Part shown: positions 30,358 through 33,911 of the stretch, in pieces
Layout of the letters: each line of letters opens with the position of its first letter
Position numbering within the stretch: position 1 is the stretch's first letter
From: Gemmatimonadota bacterium
GTDB lineage: Bacteria > Gemmatimonadota > Gemmatimonadetes > Longimicrobiales > RSA9
Assembly: GCA_039715185.1 (NCBI GenBank)
Contig: JBDLIA010000032.1
Location: 1 to 33,911 of the forward strand
Reading direction: 5' to 3'
DNA: 33,911 nt
Position numbers and translations under genes: made by a program
Notes under the pieces: model-generated
Told to the model about the DNA's origin: nothing
The model's input: the letters and a program-made list of their open reading frames with translations, nothing else
Database searches by the model: none

Positions 30358-33038
30358 CCCAGCTCCAGCTGCCGCCCCGGGAACGCGGCGGCGGCCTGTC
30401 CGAAGAGCGGCGACCCGACGATTGTCGGCACCGAGTTGGGGAGGCCGTTGGTCGTATTGAAGAGGTTGTAGACGTTGAGCGCGAGCCCGATGCGCGCCCG
30501 GCCCGACGTCAGCGCGCTCCACGTCAGGCCGACGTCCGTCCGGAAGAAGTCGGGGCCCCGTCGCGCGTTCCTACCCTCGCCCGGTGGGCGATCGTTCGTG
30601 CGATCGAGGTCTCCGTTGTCGTCCCGCCCGGTGATGGCGGTGAACGGCCGGGCCGACGCGTATATCACCTTCGCCGCGACCGTGACATCGAGCGGGAGGC
30701 CGATCCCGCCGGTGGCGACCACGCGATGTCGCTCGTCCCACGCCGCCGGTCCCCACTCTCCGTCCAGGTCCAGGACGTCCGGATCATTCTGGGGGACGTC
30801 CGCGCCCCAGTTGTCGTTGGTGTTCTTTCTGTCGGCGAGCGTGTAGCCCACGTTCACCCAGCCCCGCGGGAACGCCTTTCGCATTTCCACGAGCAGCATC
30901 TTCGCGTCCGCACGCCCCGCGCTCACCATCTGCAAGATCTGCGCGAACTCAGGGTGTCGCGGCGCGCCCCCTTCGATGGGGTTGAGGTTGCGCTCCAGGA
31001 GGAGGTTCCTTCCCTGTACGAACAGCCCGTCGATCCGGATGATGACCTCGCCCGGGAGGCTGTGCTCGATTCCCAGGGAAGACTGGCGCGTCATCGCGGT
31101 CTCGATCTCAGCCGATGTCCACACGACCGGTGGCACGGTGTCCGGGTCGATCATGAGCTCGTCGATCGCCGTAGTCGCCGGGTTGAACACCTGTACCACC
31201 GGCACGCCCGAGCTCCGCTCCAGCGCCACCTGCGGAGCCGCGATGCTGGCGTCATAGAAGATCCCGAACCCGCCGCGCACCACGGTTCGACCGCCGCCGG
31301 TCGGATCCCATGCGAAGCCGATCCGGGGGGCGAGGTTGTCCTTGTCGATCGACCGCGGAAACGTGGGGATGAACGACACCTGGCCGGCGAAAGGGGAAAC
31401 GAAGTCCTGGTTCGTGCCGTTCGTCTCGATGTCGTAGCGAAGGCCGAGAGCGAGCGTAAGCCCGGGGGTGGGACTCCAGTCGTCCTGTGCGTAGAAGGCG
31501 AGCTGAAGGTTGCGGGCGTCGAGCTCGATGGCCGGCGGGTCGAAGGAGATCTGGCCCCGCGCTGGCAGGGGGTCCGTATCCTCCCGGAAGAAGAAGGCGC
31601 CGTCCTCGAAGAACGCGGACTGCGTCTCGTTGTCGAGCCAACTGAGATGGGTGCCGAAGCTGACGCGATGGGTGCCGCTGCGACCGGTCGAGATCAGCGA
31701 CACGTCGTCCCGTAGCTCGGCGCGCAGGCTGCGACTCCGCTCTTCGCCCTGGTGGGGACCGGCCGACAGGCTTGGGTAGAAGAGCGTCGGGCCGGGCGAA
31801 GCGTTCCGGAGCAGGGACCGTTGCGTACTGATGACGTGAAGCCGGGCCTCGTTGAGCCATCCGCTCGGCAGCATCCAGCGGTGGGCGACCAGGACGCTGT
31901 GCATGTCCAACGTGTTGTTCTGGCCGTACTCCAGAGCGCTGGTTCCACCCACGCCGAATAGTTCCTCTCCGATTTCGCCGGAGTAGCGGAGGGTGAGCTC
32001 GTGGCCTTCGCCGGCCCGATGATCGATCCGCGCGAACAGCAGGTTGTCCGTGAAAGGCGTCTTGAACGTCCCCTCGAAGCCAGGGAACGCGCCGCCCGTG
32101 TTGACCGTGGAGAAGGTATTCTCCGCGCGACGCTCGAAGGCCGCGAAGAAGTGCGTACGGCCGGCCGAGATCGGACCGCCGAGCGCGGCGCCCCAGTGCG
32201 ATCGGTTGAAGTCCGGCTTTTCTGTTTCGAACGCTCCGAGCGCCGTGAGCGTCTGATGGCGATAGAGTCCGAACGCTTCGCCGTGCAGCTCGTTGCCGCC
32301 GCTGCGCGTGGCGACGTTGATGATTCCCGAGGCCGCTCTTCCCAACTCGGCGGAATACTGGCTCTGAACGACCTCGAACTCCTGGATCGCGAGCAGGGGA
32401 AGCGACCCGTTCAGGTCCCCGAACAGGCCTTCCGTGAAATCCCCGCCGTCTACCAGGACCCCGAGCGACTGCCGGTTGAGCGCACCTACGGACGTGCCGT
32501 TGGTCCCGAAGGGCGGCGGCCCCCCGGTCTCTACGGTGCCCGCCGTCGCCCCCGGCACGAGCTGCGCCAGCTCGATGAACTGTCGCGCTTCCTCCGGAAG
32601 CTGCTCGATCCGTTGACGATCGAGCACGTAGGACACCTCGGAGTTCGTGGTCTCTAACGGCGGCCCGCCGACGCGCACGCTCAGTGGCTCCAGCTCGACT
32701 GCCGATGGGTGCAGCGTGAAATCGATCGTGATCGTTTGACCGATCGACAGCCGCACGCCCTCGCGCGTCGTCGCCCGCAGCCCGATGCGCCCGGCGGTGA
32801 GGTCGTAGCCCCCCGGGGGAAGGCCCCGCAGCCAATAACGCCCTGACGAGGAGGTGGAGACCCGATAGGCGAAGCCGGTGGTCCGGCTGAGCGCCAAGAC
32901 GTCGACGTCGGCGAGCGGCTCGGAAGCGGAATCCCGCACGACGCCAATGATCTCGGCCGTCGGAGCCTGCCCGGCGAGGGGGAGGGCCGCCGCGGTCATC
33001 AGCGGCAATACGATCAGCATTCGGGCGCCGCGGGCCAC
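30336..33038 (-). CDS. TonB-dependent receptor with carboxypeptidase-regulatory-like N-domain (Oar-like)
   Basis: 900 residues from a GTG at 33038, chosen because AAGGAGGG lies five bases upstream; the frame stays open to 33269, but that part looks non-coding. Signal peptide to about residue 24 (LIVLPLMTAAALPLAGQ). A regulatory-like beta-sandwich (about 28-105: IIGVVRDSASEPLADVDVLA ... GRYWLRGLPPGGYDL) is followed by a plug domain (about 115-230: QRIEQLPEEARQFIELAQLV, LGVLVDGGDFTEGLFG, YSAELGRAASGIINVATRSG) and an outer-membrane beta-barrel to the C-terminus (NVYNLFNTTNG, GRQLELGVRVG). Such Oar-like proteins import large ligands or act at the cell surface; the substrate is unknown. No TonB box is evident. 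It is the longest gene on this side. Confidence 0.93.
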   Translation of the reverse strand: MARGARMLIVLPLMTAAALPLAGQAPTAEIIGVVRDSASEPLADVDVLALSRTTGFAYRVSTSSSGRYWLRGLPPGGYDLTAGRIGLRATTREGVRLSIGQTITIDFTLHPSAVELEPLSVRVGGPPLETTNSEVSYVLDRQRIEQLPEEARQFIELAQLVPGATAGTVETGGPPPFGTNGTSVGALNRQSLGVLVDGGDFTEGLFGDLNGSLPLLAIQEFEVVQSQYSAELGRAASGIINVATRSGGNELHGEAFGLYRHQTLTALGAFETEKPDFNRSHWGAALGGPISAGRTHFFAAFERRAENTFSTVNTGGAFPGFEGTFKTPFTDNLLFARIDHRAGEGHELTLRYSGEIGEELFGVGGTSALEYGQNNTLDMHSVLVAHRWMLPSGWLNEARLHVISTQRSLLRNASPGPTLFYPSLSAGPHQGEERSRSLRAELRDDVSLISTGRSGTHRVSFGTHLSWLDNETQSAFFEDGAFFFREDTDPLPARGQISFDPPAIELDARNLQLAFYAQDDWSPTPGLTLALGLRYDIETNGTNQDFVSPFAGQVSFIPTFPRSIDKDNLAPRIGFAWDPTGGGRTVVRGGFGIFYDASIAAPQVALERSSGVPVVQVFNPATTAIDELMIDPDTVPPVVWTSAEIETAMTRQSSLGIEHSLPGEVIIRIDGLFVQGRNLLLERNLNPIEGGAPRHPEFAQILQMVSAGRADAKMLLVEMRKAFPRGWVNVGYTLADRKNTNDNWGADVPQNDPDVLDLDGEWGPAAWDERHRVVATGGIGLPLDVTVAAKVIYASARPFTAITGRDDNGDLDRTNDRPPGEGRNARRGPDFFRTDVGLTWSALTSGRARIGLALNVYNLFNTTNGLPNSVPTIVGSPLFGQAAAAFPGRQLELGVRVGPS

Positions 33039-33105
33039 GGCCGCCCTCCTTCGATTGGGTCTCTCAGCCGGCACCGTCAGGTCGCCTCGTGAGACTCCTT
33101 CATGA

Positions 33106-33131
33106 AATATAGAGAGTCCGAGGCCCGTTCC
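33106..33131 (-). promoter_or_regulatory. Candidate promoter for the TonB-dependent receptor
   Basis: On the minus strand GGAAC (33131-33127) is followed after 15 bases by TATATT (33111-33106), about 70 bases before the GTG start. GGAAC is an ECF-type -35 sequence, whereas TATATT suits the housekeeping -10, so the assignment is uncertain. Confidence 0.25.
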
Positions 33132-33189
33132 TCCACATCTACGTCGCGGGAGGGTCGCGCGCTGCGCCCGGCGCAGGCATGTTGGTCCG

Positions 33190-33618
33190 ATGACTGAGCT
33201 GCTGCTGTGGCCGGTCCCGGCCATCGGCGCTCTGCTGGTCGCGGCCCTCGCATTCTGGGCGGGTCGCATGGTCGGTCGCGCTCAGCCCGGCGAGTCCACG
33301 ACCGGCGAGCCTGACGGGGGTGGGGTGGCGGGCGGCGCGGACAAGGCGGCCGCCGGCTTACCGCAGGATCATCCCCTCCGGGACGAGATGCTGGGGATCA
33401 TGCGCTCGCTGGAGAAGGCGGGCGGCCAGTCCGTCATTCTGGAGGTCGCGGCCAGGGTGCTCGGCAGCTCGAGGGTACGCGTGGAGGAGGCGGCGGAGGC
33501 CTTGTCCGCGCTGGGACTCGTCTCGGTAAACTCCCCGTTGCGTCGTCCTAACTACGTGCAGATCACCGAGCGGGGACGTCGGTGGCTGGAGTCGTTCGGA
33601 TCCGTCGGAGGCGATTGA
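33190..33618 (+). CDS. Membrane-anchored winged-helix-like small protein
   Basis: 142 residues. One N-terminal transmembrane helix (about 5-27, LLWPVPAIGALLVAALAFWA) is followed by a Gly/Ala-rich linker and a compact helical C-terminal domain (about 58-140: DEMLGIMRSLEKAG, VILEVAARVLGSS, RVEEAAEALSALGLV, NYVQITERGRRWLESF). The order helix-helix-helix then a beta hairpin ending in ITERGRRWL is what a winged helix looks like in MarR/PadR-type proteins. A membrane-tethered transcription factor or a protein-interaction wing are both possible. It is divergent from the receptor gene. No clear ribosome site was seen. Not a recognised named family. Confidence 0.65.
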   Translation: MTELLLWPVPAIGALLVAALAFWAGRMVGRAQPGESTTGEPDGGGVAGGADKAAAGLPQDHPLRDEMLGIMRSLEKAGGQSVILEVAARVLGSSRVRVEEAAEALSALGLVSVNSPLRRPNYVQITERGRRWLESFGSVGGD

Positions 33619-33650
33619 CGCGGGGGCGCCGACCCTCACGCGGTGGTACG

Positions 33651-33884
33651 TCAGTCCCCGTGCTTGCACTGCCCGAATGATTCGCCGCCATCGGCTGGGG
33701 TTTCCCCGCCGAAGGCCGGGCGCAGGCAATCCTCCGAGGCGTCGAACGAATCGGCTATGGTGTCGCCGAAAGCCACCAGGATGGGGAGAATCACGACCGC
33801 CAGCAGGGCCAGGAGCAACGCGTATTCCGCGATGTCCTGCCCGCTTTCGTCGCGCCACAGACGTACCACCAACCCCGTTCCCAT
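33651..33884 (-). CDS. Flp/Fap-type (type IVb) pilin
   Basis: 77 residues from the ATG at 33884, because GGAGGG lies seven bases before it; an ATG at 33899 would add five residues. A short basic leader (MGTGLVVRLWRDESG) is followed by the prepilin-peptidase site Gly15/Gln16 with Glu20 and Tyr21 (GQDIAEY), then one hydrophobic helix (ALLLALLAVVILPILVAFGD). The C-terminal tail is longer than in minimal Flp pilins and has two Cys residues (53 and 73) that could form a disulfide. These small subunits assemble into Tad pili for surface attachment. No other tad genes are in the window, so the rest may lie beyond the right edge or elsewhere. Confidence 0.85.
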   Translation of the reverse strand: MGTGLVVRLWRDESGQDIAEYALLLALLAVVILPILVAFGDTIADSFDASEDCLRPAFGGETPADGGESFGQCKHGD

Positions 33885-33911
33885 CGTCGGGCCCTCCATA
33901 ACTATCGCCGC

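Noticed and set aside
33039-33269. N-terminal extension of the TonB-dependent receptor to 33269
   Set aside because: The extension lacks coding character, would bury the signal peptide, overlaps the divergent gene, and the ribosome site at 33044-33051 points to the GTG at 33038.

Overview
The window is a 33.9 kb stretch of a high-GC bacterial chromosome, most likely from Gemmatimonadota (inference). Supporting traits are the very GC-rich core genes, an ECF sigma factor paired with a Ser/Thr kinase that carries TolB-like and TPR sensor regions, an Oar-like carboxypeptidase-regulatory/TonB-dependent receptor, several secreted or lipoprotein genes, and a DUF4175-TPR-secreted protein cluster whose members resemble Bacteroidota proteins. 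No 16S or other decisive taxonomic marker is present.

Bases 1-18275 are dense, same-strand housekeeping and envelope genes, many overlapping by 1-8 bases (GTGA, ATGA, TGATG). In order they are: a partial DUF4175-like coiled-coil protein, a TPR protein and a conserved secreted protein (often labelled asparagine synthetase B without good reason); dapL (lysine/diaminopimelate synthesis); a TonB-like anchor, a BON-domain protein and a 54-residue membrane protein; the chain valS - Ig-like lipoprotein - selA - gmhB - secreted regulatory-domain protein; an A-type Fe-S carrier with its own promoter and a strong terminator; then mscS - metallo-beta-lactamase-fold hydrolase - purN - purH. selA implies that selenocysteine is used elsewhere in the genome.

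A tRNA-Ser(TGA) gene at 18344-18427 is the attachment site of a decayed genomic island (18428-22159). The 3' end of the tRNA is repeated exactly three times (18404, 21431, 22135). Next to the tRNA lies the broken C-terminus of a tyrosine recombinase. The island carries a KefB-like cation/proton antiporter of clearly lower GC, a degenerate IS3-family element whose 3' end is fused to the middle att copy, and a 0.7 kb cassette with one DUF411 metal-binding protein. This tandem-att structure is the most distinctive feature of the window.

Bases 22160-33911 hold envelope and signalling genes: a small secreted protein; a minus-strand pair of Tat-exported FAD oxidoreductase and diheme cytochrome c; a DUF4440/SnoaL-like protein; an ECF sigma factor overlapping a transmembrane Ser/Thr kinase; a secreted barrel-like protein; a large TonB-dependent receptor; a membrane-anchored winged-helix-like protein; and a Flp-type pilin at the right edge. 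No rRNA or CRISPR array was seen. The only recombinase and transposase genes seen are broken.
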